A program made the translations under genes and the position numbers. From assembly GCF_001625305.1 (NCBI RefSeq), contig NW_017803932.1:1144362-1208361 (forward strand): DNA of 64,000 nucleotides, given 5' to 3'. Origin of the DNA: Branchiostoma belcheri (Eukaryota > Chordata > Leptocardii > Amphioxiformes > Branchiostomatidae). Below, piece by piece: positions 1 through 12,779 of the stretch. Each line of letters opens with the position of its first letter. The first letter of the stretch is position 1. The notes beneath the pieces were generated by a model that was given only the letters and a program-made list of their open reading frames with translations, had not been told where the DNA came from and searched no databases.

Positions 1-3000
1 CTCAGTTGTGTTTCCTGGCAGACTGCTACATTCCTCAGGTTCAGGGCACTCTCAGTCTGCAGATTTGTGGTGGTTCTCCTTGTGTACATGCTGCCTTCCA
101 TGTCTGAGGACACCTGCTGACTGACGGTTTCCGTTACACCCCCCAGGGAGCTTGGAGAGTCAGGTTGTAAAACCGGTTTATCCAGGTCATAAATGATTTC
201 ACTTGTTGGTGCTGGGCTGTTGGTAGAATACTGCCCCCTAGTGAGTTGTTCGGAAACTGCATCCTGCTGAGTCCCTGTATAATCATATTGGTTTGGACTT
301 TGTGTGGAGTGGGGGTCCTTGTACCGCTCTGGTGATCTGTACTGCTGTCTGTGAGAGGCTGTTGTGGACGCTTCTTTATACATTTGACTATTAGAATTCT
401 CCAAGTCGAGAGTCTGTGAAGGGCTGTCAGTTTCCCTTGTAAGGTCATTTGGTTCTATGTCCTCTGGAGATTCTTGCTCAAGATCTGGGTCTGTGTCAAC
501 CACATACTCAACCTCACTGTCTTCACTGCTGCTGCTCTCTCCCTTTGCCTTTTTCACCCTGATGGCATAAGCCTGTAGAGGTGTGGTCAGTGGTCTGGTT
601 AGGGCATTGATGTCATTGTCCATACTGGAGCTCTTCCCTCCAGTGGCAGCAGTGAAGCTGGTGAGGATGGAGTCCAGGTTGTCCAGGTTCCCCTCACTAC
701 AAGTACTGCCTGGCTTCCTGGGGTTACTGCGCTTCAGTTTGGGGCTGTCTATGGGGGTTTTAAAGCCACTGGTGTCTGAGGGATAAAAGGTGATCCTTTC
801 TTTAGCAGCAGCATCTAGATAGTCTCCTCCTTCAGCCCCTGGGAGGAGCTTGCCCTGTGGCGAGGAATCTGGTTTCAAGATAGACTTCAGTTCTATAGTA
901 CTGACTGGTGAATCTAGCTTCTTGACGGCCGTGGTTGTGACTACTGGTGATGTAAACACAGGCTCGTTAGTTTCAGAAGCCAAGGACTGAGAACTGAGCT
1001 GTAGGATGTCCACCTCATCACTGAATGACACTCTCTTGGCTGCCGTCTCTGCTTTGGACTCCTTGGATTCCTTGGGTTTTCTTCTGAGTACAACTGTGTC
1101 TTGGGTCTGTGGGTCTTGAGCAGGGCTATCCATGATGTGGTCAGAAGGCAGTGCAAAGACATCTTCACTGTCGTTATCATGTGGAATCAAGTTAGGTGGC
1201 TCAACAGTGTTCTCTGTTGGTTCAAATGTAGAGAAGTTTGCTGAGACTCTAGGTTGGTTGTCCAAAACACTGACTGTTGTGTTCTGTGGCAAAGCATTAT
1301 TGTCAAGAGAAGGCATCTGTAGTGGGTCCACTTCTGAGGGTTTACTGACCACAATGAGAGGTCTGACTGGTGACCGTTCCCTCTCCCTCACACTGGGAAG
1401 AGAAACTGAGTGTGGCCAGTCCTCATCACTACTGTTAGGGCTCAGCGGCTGGTCCAGGAGGGCACTAAAACTGGTGGACTTGCCTACATTCTCCAGGTAC
1501 TCTTCTTCTTCAAGTTCAGCCATCAGAGCCATGAGTTCCGAGTCGCTGGACCTCACCTCATCTGTGGACGACACCGGGCTCAGGGACCCTGTCTCAGCTA
1601 GAACCCTGTCCAGACTCTCCTGGGTCTCTCTCAACACGCGCAGGTCATTGTCATTTGGGTCAAGGTCAAACACATTCAAGGGGCTGGGTGACATGTCTGT
1701 TGTGTTTTGCCTCATTTGCTGGAACTGAACACCATCAGCGAGTTCTGTCTTAAGAAGGTATTCATCTCCGACTGATGTGCCCCATGCAGTATTGTTATGA
1801 CTGCTAACTGCCTGTTCAGATGTGGAATGGAATGAGCTGGCTACAGAACTTACTTCGATGTGGAGTGATTCCATCTGTGGTTGAGCTGTAGCTGAAGTAG
1901 CTTCATGTCTCTGTACTGTCTGTTGTGTAGGGTGTGGATGGCTGTTCAACCCTGGCTCAAGCGTGGGAGAAGATACATGTAGTTGTGGGTTGTTTGGACT
2001 TTCTACATCTACAACATAATTGTGGTCTGTTTGTTCAAGAAGCTGATGATCATGATCAGTAGGTTGGTGTGTAAGTGATACAACTGTCTGTCTTGTGTCA
2101 CTCAGATGCTCTTGCCATTGTCCGGTTTCTCTTTCTCTGTTGCCATCATCACTTTCCACAGAGGGCAGTGTATCACTCTCCTGTCTATCCAGACTGTACA
2201 TAGGCAGGGTGATCTTCCTCCTATCAGAGGTTTTCTCTACCTCTGTCTGAATGTCAGAGGCACCCTGCACTCCAGATGGAAGGGCAGTGGCAGCTGGGCC
2301 TACAAACTGTCTTGTTTTCATCGGCAGGCTGGGGTAACTTCCAACCAGCTCCTCTTCAAAGGAACTTGTCCTGACATGCCCTGTCATCTGTTGGTACATC
2401 TCTGCTTGCTGGTAGCTGTAGCTGTTGGTAGGCAGATCTGGTAAGGTGCCCTGGTAATCATAAGGCGAAATCATGACACTGCTTTCAGTACTTGGAGCAG
2501 TGCCACCAGCGTCGTTGCTTTTCACAATATTTTCATCTTGAGCTGAGTTAGCTGTGTAAAGTTCAGAGTTAGGTAGCATGTTTGGCATGTAGGCAACACT
2601 TGTAGGCAAATTTGCAGTCTCAGTCTGTTCTGTTGTATCACTCTGTAACAAATCATCAGTAGTTTTTCCAGTTTTCTGCTCCTGGTACAAGTGGGTGCTG
2701 TGGTCCTGTGGTTGCAAGGTAGGGAGATCCATAAGCGGTGAGGCCTGCTCCATGTTGGCTGTGTCATTGAGTTTTGCATCTGTTGAAGACCTTGCCTCGT
2801 CTACTTGCCTGGGTCCACACAAAGACAAAGAATCTGACAGCTGATGGTTGGAAGCTGAGACAGGGGCTTTATGCTCTGCTAGCTTGGTAGTATTCTGCAG
2901 GAGCACAGGGGAAACACCTGGTGGTGTCTGCTCAGGAGGAGTGGATGGTGGGAAAGACGCATCAGAGACCATGCTCTCTCTGTCAACTGATAACGACGTG

Positions 3001-6000
3001 GCCAGACCGCCAGGCAAAGCCAACTCAGGATGTGAAGGTACCTCACTACTGGGCAACTCAAAGTCAGAAACAGAAACTGAGGATGGCAGGTCACCACGAA
3101 TAACTGAAGATGACACAGCACATTCAATTCCTGCCTCATGCCCAGCATGCATTAGTGTTGTATTCTTGTCTATGGCATCATCATGCAAAAGAGAATCTTG
3201 TGAAACAAAAAGTCCTGACTCTTCCCTTTGTGTCTTTTCTGGGGCACTGGGTTGGTGTGTAATCTTAGACTGACGAAGCTCTGCCTCTTCAAAAGAAACA
3301 GAACCATGCTGCACAGGACAGGGAGCACAGACAACATCTAAAGGCTGTTCAGTACCAACCTTCTGTTTAGGTGTGTCCTCATCCATATCATCATTATCCA
3401 TAGCAACATTCCTAGGTAAGCTTCTAGAGCGTTCACCAATGGGCTCAGCAGCAGAAATTCCTGCACTTTCAAGCGATTGCTGCCTACCCCAGTCACTAGT
3501 TCTCGGCCTTTTAGAAGCTGGCAATATTTGCTCGGACTGACTTCTAGAAACCATCATGCTGCGCTCCACTAAAGCATCATGCTCGGAATATTCCTCACTG
3601 TCAGTTGATGAGGCAGAGAAGCTGGATGCACTGTCGTCCTCCTCTGTTTCATTGGAAGATGCCTGCTCATCCTCTGGTAGCTGAGTTTTGTATGTCTCTA
3701 GAGTGTCTATGTCAGTGTGCTGCTCAAACAAAGAGGGCTGGCCTTGGTCAGACGTGCCAGGTTCTTGGAAGAATGGAGACGTTGGTGTTGGAGTAGTTCC
3801 AGTTGACATTGCCTCTGGAGATGTGAACCCTTGGTATGCCAGTCCTTCTCCTGTGTCCTCAGTGGAGGTTGTCCCCTTGTCGTCTTCACTGTCAGGCTGT
3901 GATGTCTGTACTTCACTTTCATCTGACAACCCTTCTGCCTTATACCCTGAAACTTTTGTCCACCTGTCGATGTCTTCACCACTGCTTGCAGCTGACATAT
4001 ATTTGTCATCATCAGTTTGTTCTTGAGGCACTGGTTCTCTGTCTGTAGACATGGGAAGAATTGGTTGAACCTTCTCATCTTCAGCTAGTACTTTGTCTAC
4101 AGTGCCAGTAGGGACTTTGTGTCCATTTGGTGTGCTGGTGTCAACAGGTGGAGGTAAATCACTTGTTTCTAATATATCTCCTGCAGTTGCAGCAGAGACA
4201 AATGGTTGCCATTCTAACACATCCTCTTTCTCAGGGCTTTTCTTGTCCTGGTTGCTTTGCTCACAAACACCTGCCTTGGGATGTGAATCATCAGCATCTG
4301 CAGGAGAAGGCGCTGACACTGTTCTTACTTCATCCTCAGGCAAGTCATCCTCCTCAATGCTATCAACCCAAGTCACTGTATCAGGCTCTTCAGATGTTTC
4401 CTCATGATCAGACTTGTCAGTCACCAGAGCTTCCATATGGTCAAGTGCATGTATGACAGCGTCAGCTGGAACAATGTCATTATTGTTCTCCACATGTCTA
4501 CCATCCAAGGTACCTTGCTCCACTGGTTCTTTGTCATCCTCTGAAGAATATATTATCTTGACAACCTCTGGATATAAGTTCTGATTTTCAGAATCAGGGG
4601 ATATATCAGCAATAGGTACTGGTGCTTCATCATCTTCCAACCCAACCTGTTGCACAATGCCCTCTGCCTTGTCTTCAGATGTACCTTCATGACTTGAAAT
4701 AGAGGAATCTTCCTGTGTGGTGTCTTCATGTTCAGGACCAATGGATGCGTCAACATTCTCAGGCAGCACTTCTTCCTGGTCCTGCTTTAACTCAGGCAAA
4801 TCTGCTACCACTGAAGCTCCCTCAGAAGTCATTTCCGACACTTCTGATACTGGGTGTTCATGTTCTTGTAGTGATGGATCATGGACAACAATGGGAGTAG
4901 GTTCTGCATCTTGCAACTCTTTTGTGCTGTCTATGTCTGTAGCATCCTCAGCTGATGTGGATGGAACAGATGCTATCTCAGGTGACATGACATCACGACG
5001 GGCCTGTGCTTCCTCTTCCACATTGACTTGGTGTACATCTGAAGGCTCTTGCATGGGGGGAGGGGTCAAGAGTGAGGTGCTATCATTATCATTGTCAAGT
5101 TCATCATCAGTCATGCCAGTATCACTGTCTTCATCAACACATGAGGTTTTGTGTGGCTGTTGTTGGGGACCAGTGGAAGCCACTGCAAAATTTGGACCAG
5201 CATATGGCTGATGCTCTCCATCAGGCTCTGTTCTCTCAGGAAGTTCTCCCACAGGTTCAGCTTTACTGGCGTCTCTAAAGGCTTCCTTGATGGCCACGGA
5301 TACCACACTGTCAGCTAGCATTTCAACTTCTGGAGAGGAGACCAGGGTCTTGTCTGAGATGTCTTCCACCGTGTCTTCCAGACTTACCGTGGAGCCATAT
5401 GTGGAGGTGTCTGAGCTGAGAAGCTGGAAGGATTTCTGGTAGATCAGGGTGTGATCCGAGGAGTCCTCCAGGCTGGCTGTGGACGAGTATGTCGATGTGT
5501 CTGAACTCAGCAGCTGGAGAGACTCCTTCTGAGAATCATCTGCCAATCTTGCAGGTGTTGCCTTAGCTGCTTCCTGCCCCTTGGCACTACTGATGTTCTT
5601 TCTGCTATAAGCCGGGCTCTTTTCAAAGTCAGACAAGTCACTCTCACTGTCAGTAGTAAGGACGGAGGTTACAGCCTCAGTCACGGCTTTGCTGATGACC
5701 CTCTCGGCAAAGTTTTCCACTTGCTGAGATTCAAACACAAAGATGTCTTTCTTGGCCAGTGAAGCTGACCCAATGTCATTTTGTGTGACATCCTTGCCTG
5801 AGTCGTCGTCTTCTGTATCTTCTTCTACTTGATGTTCAGATTCTTCCCCGTCTATCTCATGTTCAATGTGATATGTGATGCAGCCTGCCACTGAGCTCAC
5901 TCGTGTTGTTTCTACAATGCGTGGAATTGCCTTGTCAGCTTCTTCAGAGAAGTCATCTTCAGGAGATTCTGTTTGTAGGGAATCCTCCTCCACATCAGAA

Positions 6001-9000
6001 CCCTCCACAACGATCTTCCTGAAAACCAACTCAGCAGGAGTGCTAACCTGCTGAGACGGTATGACTTGAACTTTCTCTGAAGAATCAGCTGCATCTTCTT
6101 CCTCTGAAGTAGTTTCTGGAGTAGGGAAGCTATCCCCAGGACGGCCCAACCTGTTTGACTCATACTGTGACTTCAGCTCATCAATGGTGGTTCCCTCTTG
6201 TATTTCCTGAGAAATCCAGCTCATCGCACCATCAACTGTCCTGATGGCAAACTCCTCAGCAAAGAATTCTATGGCAGGAGAAAGAGGCTGTGGGGGTACA
6301 ATGTCCTTCTGTGCATTATCTCGCACCTTCCTTGATGCAGCAGCTCTTTCTTTCACCAAGTGACTTGTTGGGAAATGTTTCTCAAGGTGTGGGGTTAGGT
6401 CACCAGGAGACACAACCTTCTGTTGTTCAGTGCTGGAAGATGTTGAAGACAGAAACAAGTGAGGTTTGCTGTCTTGAACAGGTGGTCTGGTAGAAGATGT
6501 ACTTCCTCCTTGCACAGGTGATTTGACAGTTGGGTCCCCTGCAGCAAACTCTCTGCTTCTGGTTAACTCTGAATCCCCAACAAGTTGTTCATCATGACTA
6601 CCAGCCATATCCATGTCATCAGTATTTGTTACTTGTGTGTGTTGGACAGTATGTTGCTCTGTATTTGCTATGCTATCAGTATACTGGCTGATGTCTTGCT
6701 CCTCGGCACTTTCTGAACTAACTGCTGTTGCCCTTTGGTCAGGCTTGTCCAATGGGGTGTCTACTGATGCACCTGGGTGACTGTCTATGCTGTCACTGTA
6801 ATGGATGGGGTCGTCTGTGCTGGTGACAAGGTTTTGTTGTGCAGTGGTCACTGTAGCTTCTGCACTTGCCCCATGCTCTGACTTTGTCCTCGATGTTGGA
6901 TCTGAGTATTCAGATACAGATTGTTCTGTAGTTGTTGTACTGTCACTTAACTGGGTGATATCTCCTGTGTCAGTGGTGAAGTCTGTGCTGAAGTTCTGTT
7001 GTCTGGTACTTTCTGTATCTACTACAGCTGACAACCGCTCTGATGTATCCAACTGTCTTCCTGTTGTTTCATCTGTGTACTTGGAGGCAACTTCTTTGTG
7101 TGTCCCACTGTCACTTAACTGGGTGGAATCTTCAATGTTGATGCCAAAGTTTTCTTCCCCAACACTTTCAGTACCAAATGTAGTTACCGCTTTCTCTGGC
7201 ATGTCCGACTGTGTTCCTGTGGATGTATCTGTACCCTTGTGGACATCTTCCTCTGTGTTTGTTGTGCTGTCACTATAATCAGTGGAATCTTCTGTGTTGA
7301 TGCCAAGGTCTTGTTGCCCAGTAGTTTCAGTACCTACAGCAGTTGTGCTTTGTTCTGGCTTGTCCCACTGTGTCCCTGTTGTACAAACAACTTTACCTTG
7401 GCTATCAATATCAGGTCTATCTGTGCTATGTCTCCCTGACTCAGCATCCTCAGTCAATCTCTCTCCGTTGGGCAGGAACTGTGCACTTGAGGTACCAACT
7501 GCACTTGTAGCAGACTGAGTGTGCATCTCTGTTGTGGCTTTATCTGTATGTGTTCTAACATCTGCAGACTCACTCTGCACTTCTTCAAACCCAACCTCAT
7601 CTACAACTACAGGTCCAGTTGTCAACGTCTTGTTAGTCGGTCTGATTGTTGTCTGTTGGCCACTTTCTACTGTAGATGGCAAGACTTTCTGTTCTTCAGT
7701 GGTCAAGAGGTTAGAAACTTCTACAGCCTGGGCCTGTATGTCACTAATTATGTGCAGAACACTTGGAAGGTCAAAATCACTTCCATCACTCTGTTCTTTG
7801 TCGCTCAATACTGTTGACTCTACTGCTAAATGATTGTCTCTCACGTCTGTAGATGTTTGCTCCTCCACTTCTCTTACAGGTTCTTCTGAAATATGACCAT
7901 CAGGTTCTGAAAGCTCATCATCATGATGTTTTGTCTGACTCTCTTCAGCAAGATTATCCTTCAACTTCATAGCTGGAGCTTCTGGGCTTCTGTCGTCATT
8001 AGCTGAGTCAAGTCTTTCTTGTTTCTCCTCATTGGAGGCATCACTGTCAACTTCATGATCACTGCTCCTGTTGGCCTCAGCTAGGAGGTATCTATGATCA
8101 GCAAGTTCATCTTCTCGAGTGATCATCTCTGTCTCTTTAGTCTCTTCCCTCTCTGTTTTTGCGGTCTTCAGCTCTTGCCAGTCTTTGTCAAGATCAGGCC
8201 TTTCCCCTGAAGTGGGCTCTGGTTTTTTGGAGTCAACCTGTTTGGTTTCCTGCTCTGTCCCTTCTTGTGGCACTACTGGTATGTCTTGATCAATCTCTGC
8301 TGGTTGGCTCTGCTTTTCATCGACTGTTGTTACACTGTCTTCCTCTAGGACTTCACTTCCCTGCTGTTTATCATCATCTTTATCTTCGGCCCCTCCTTCT
8401 TCCCCTAATGAGTCTTCAGACACCTGGTCATCAGCCCTTGAAGATTCTTCCTTGTCCTCTTCTGCTATTGGTTCTGCTGCCGGCATAGAAGCCTCCCCTA
8501 CCTCGGAGCTCACCCTCCTGGCTGCTGGAGTCTTCCTGGGTGACTTGGGCTCATCTTCTGACAGTGAGTCCACTGAGTAAACCCCATCTGACTCTGTACT
8601 GTCTTGTAGCTGTTTGACTCGTCTGTGGATCTTAGGTGGAGATGACCTGTGGGCTCTGTCTGACAGGGAATCATCAGAGAACGTGTCTGTCTCTGAGGGA
8701 AGTTTTCTGGTGTATCTTACTTTCCGTGCAGGTCTTGAAGGTTGCTGCTTGCCTGCAGGTAAGCTACTGCCCTCCTTGGTGTCAGCAAGGGAATCATCCG
8801 AATGCATGCTGTCATTGTCTGAATCAACTGTCTTTGATACAGGTGCAGGGGTATCTTGTTCTTGTGTTACATCTTTGTCCACGCTTTCTCCTGTAGCACT
8901 GCTGGGGGTATGCTGCTGCTGATCCTCTTTTGTTAGTCTTCCTTGCTCATCAACAATAGCAACTTCCTTGCCATTAACAGCAGCCTTCTCAGACTTCCCA

Positions 9001-12000
9001 GGTTTTGCCTCTGTAGGACTGTCAGCTTCATTCAGTGAGTCAGCAGAATACCTGGCAGCTTCATCATCCCCGTCAGCAGCAGCGTCTCCAGATGAAGGTT
9101 TCACTGCCGGTACTCCGGCACGTGCCTCCTTGTCAGGAGAGCTATCTGATGCAAGGCTGTCCTTCTCAGATGGACTCTCTCCATCTTCCGCAGGCTTCTG
9201 TGGCACTTCCTTAAGGTTCAGTGATGTAGGACTTGTAGCAGCTGGCCGTGTCACCTCTTCTGTAGTTACCCTGTCTTCCTGTGTAGGCACGTCAACTGAA
9301 GACTTTTCCTCTTCCAACCCAGCAGCACTGGCTGATGTGACGTCTGCATCAACCATCATCTCTTCCCCGAGTTCAATAACAGACGAGGCGTCGTCTCCTC
9401 CCTCTGTTGTCTGTGACGTCACATCAGAGCTCACAGCTGTGGAAACAGTTTCCATTGAAGACTGCATTTCTGCCGTGGCTTCGATGTGGACATTTACTCC
9501 TCTTTGTGCTGCCTGCCCGTCACCAGCCTCCACTGCCTTCTTTAAAGCTGCCACTGCTCCATCCTCCCATGCATCTTCAAGAGAATCGGCACTGTCCAGA
9601 CTGTCTGCTTCTACTTCTGAAGGGTCCTTACTGACCTTTTTGCGTCCCACTTTTTTCACCATGAGGGAGTCACTCTCAGGACTAGTCTCCCCCTCAGCCA
9701 TTAGAGAGTCCACAGAGTAGATACTCTCATTGTCAGAGCTTGCCTCAATTCTCTCCTTGATGGGCAGGGGATGTACAGTAGGGGCCTTTGGAATGGAAGG
9801 CCTTTCAGCACCCTCTTCTCCTTCCAGAGAGTCATCAGAGTAGACACTCTCCTCTGTGGCCTCTGTCATGACATCATCCATTGCTATGGAAACAGATGAA
9901 GTGCCACCACTCAGAATGGAGCCTTCCTGACTGGATGGAGTATCACCTCTCTTTGCTCTTTCTGCAAGTGTCTTCTTGATATGTGCACGGACTTTGGATT
10001 TTGGCCTGTACTTTTCTACATTGGGCTCTGGGCCTATAACATAGGATGTGATTTTTCTTGGCTTCCCTGTTGACCCTTTTTGTACAGGAGACTTGGACTT
10101 TCTGCCTTTGCTGTCAGATTTGGAAGAAGCTTCTGATGGAGACTTGGACTTAACTGAAGGATCGGACCTTGTGGAAGCATCACTTGGAAAAGACCTTGGA
10201 GAAGAGCGTGTGGGAGATGTTACAGAGGGAGATCTTGCAGCAGGAGAAGGTGTCTTTCTCTTGACTGGACTGGTCACTTTAGGGACTGCATCAGTCTTAC
10301 CCACAGAAGCCTTACTATCTCTACTAAGGCTTGCGGGTTTCTTGGGGACAGGAGGCTTGACTTTCTTGTCTTCTCTTGCCTTGCCATCTGGTTCACTTCT
10401 TGGTGTGCTCTTGACTTTTTTCTTGAGATCATCCAGCTTGGGTTTGGGTCTTGTGATTGGTGGTTTGGGCATTTGGCTCTTCGACTTTGTGGCAAGTAAA
10501 GAGACAGCTTTAGTTGGCTTGGTTGGGGGCAGTGGCTTTGTGGGAGAAGTGGTCTTTGTAGGTGATTTTGTTCCAGAACCAGTTTTAGGAGGCGAGCCTA
10601 CTCTTTTCACAGTCTTTGTTGGAGATTTAGCAGCTTCTGTTGGCGACGTTTCATCTTTAGCAGCTTTTGTTGAAGAAACTTTCCTCTCTACTGATTTTGT
10701 TGGGGACGTTTCCCGTTTGGGTTTGGCACCTAGTGACTTTTGCGGCTTTGTAGGTGAGAGTACTCTTTTCTCTTGCGAGGTTGCACTCTTTGAAATGTCT
10801 AGTTTAGGTTTGGTTGCAGACTTTGCTCCAGCAGGACTGCGAGGGGAGGTTGTTCTTGAACCCCCAACTGGAGGTTTTCTCTTGGGAGGGGTGGGAAGGA
10901 GTCGAGATGACGGGCTTCGAGACCTGATATCTGCAAGGGCTGACATACTGACACTACTGCTCGTGGTCTTCACAGCACCTGCAGACTTAGATCTCCTGAT
11001 GGGTGCCGGGGAGGGAGAAGCCCCCTCCTCGCCTCTCAGACTTCTGGCAAATGCGTCATGTGCGATGGAGTCTGCAGACCCATATCTTCTAGCCGATCTC
11101 ACACTGTAGAGGGAATCTGTATCAGATGTACTAAGGGACAGCGGCGTATCTGATCCCCCGCCACCACCACCCATCCCTCCTACCGACCACCAGCGAGGCT
11201 TCCTTTCATCCCCTGCTGACCTGGGCCTTTGGTAAGGTGTAGGTCCCCAGGTGATGGGTGATACGTCTTCTGGCCTGTCAATAAACCTTCTTCTCGGCCA
11301 GCGCTTTTTGATATTGGCCATGGCAGCACTGTCAGATACCGTGCTCCAATCTTCACTCAAAGTCTCTGCCACAGAAGAAGCTCTTGATGCCGACACTGCC
11401 CTTCTGTTCAACATATCACCCCTGTCTTTTCCAACAAAGCTGCCAAATGATGATGAGTCTGCATTGGACTGGGAATCAAAAGCACCTTTAGTCTGCTGAA
11501 CTGCTTCCAACCTGGCCGAAACTTGCTCGAGAAAACTGGACGGTGTTTGGGTATCTTCCGACTCCACTTTTCTCCTATCCAAGGGAAATGTCTGAGTTTG
11601 GTCGGCCTTTACCTCCACACGAGTGGTCATGGTTTCAATGGATACAGAGATCCCTGAGTCAGTCTGGTCACCACTGTCATGTAATATCTTTCCTACAGAG
11701 TCCTCTACATGAAACACTCGAGGTCTGTGTTTCTTATCTGGCTTGGTTAGTGGTTCAGAAGAATCCCCTGCCTCTTGCAAGAGCAAACTTACTGAGTCTG
11801 TTTCTGCCTGCGCTTTCTTGACCACGATACGTTTCTCCCGATGCACGGTTGTACCAGTTACAACAGACTGTTTCTGTTCTTTTGCCTTTGTCTGTGTTGC
11901 AGAGCCTTCACTCTGTAATGTTGACACAGAACTTCGTTCTCTTGTTGGACTCTTTGGTTGCAGCTGCCTTTGCCGTTCCTTCTTAGGACTGGTAGAACGA

Positions 12001-12779
12001 GTGCCGTTAGCAGGAGAGCCATGATCTTCTGATACTGAACTTGAGGAAGGGGCAGGTCTGGTCTTTGGTTTCACAGGAGGAAGCTGACCTGCACTAAAGG
12101 GGTTGTCATCACTCGCATCATGGAGCGCTCTTTTCCTGACATACGTACGCCCATTCTTCTTGTACGTTGTTGGTGACTTGCTTCTCTCCGGCACAGGTAC
12201 CGAGCCCTCCTCCTCCTTTTCACCTTTGGAGTTTGCCTGCCAGGCTTTCCTCACACTGCTGGGAGAGCCAGGATACAGCCTAGCCGTCACCTCCTCCGCT
12301 GTAGGCGACGGTTTCTCCTTGGTGGGAGAACTACCTTCCCTTGATCTCCGCCTCGTGAGAGCTGCCTTGCTCTTCTGCCCACTATGCTCCATGGACATGG
12401 ACATGCTGGAGTCTGACATGCTGGGCAGGGACATGCTGGAGGTGGAGTAGTTGCTGGGTGTGGGGGAGCCGCTCCTGGGAGAGTGACAGAGTGGAGTCAT
12501 GGTGGCGGGGGTGAGGGTGGAGGGAGTCTGCCCCTCGCTCATCTCCTCCATCTTCAGCAGTCCCAGTTTGGGGTGAGCCTTGACGGTGGTGGCCACGCTG
12601 GAGGAGTCGTCGTCGGTGGAGGCCTTGGGGCTGACGTAGACGTTTTCGTCCTGAGCCCCGATGGGACTAACTCGGTCCATCTCCAGCGCCATGGTGTCGT
12701 GGTCCATTCGCCAGCGCAGCTGCTCAAAGAGCCGCTCCTTCTCCTGCAGCTCCTTCAGCCGCGTCTCATCAATCAAGAC
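1..12779 (-). CDS. STARD9: Giant tail exon (4,259+ codons, continues past window)
   Basis: It starts after a CAG acceptor with [20 protein letters not shown], a last helical stretch, then stays open in one frame to base 1. I read it through in frame and met no stop. The tail is acidic, rich in Ser, Thr, Glu and Pro, poor in Cys and aromatics, and mostly disordered. Islands along it: [20 protein letters not shown] (about 11.2-11.3 kb), a basic SPTK-rich stretch, the xSxDSL array, five roughly 52-residue repeats, three amphipathic helices, a 30-residue tandem repeat, and a PP1-type RVSF/SILK pair. One giant exon for the tail is also how I remember human STARD9. The START domain is not in view. 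Because the exon has no stop inside the window, a simple complete-ORF search misses it. Confidence 0.9.

Noticed and set aside
8968-9720. A 250-residue plus-strand open frame rich in Ser and Ala
   Set aside because: Antisense shadow of the giant tail exon; no start context or family resemblance.
10048-11109. A 353-residue open frame on the plus strand
   Set aside because: It is exactly antisense to the SPTK-rich coding region. Lack of stops follows from the codon bias of the real frame, and the translation is low-complexity with no recognisable domain.
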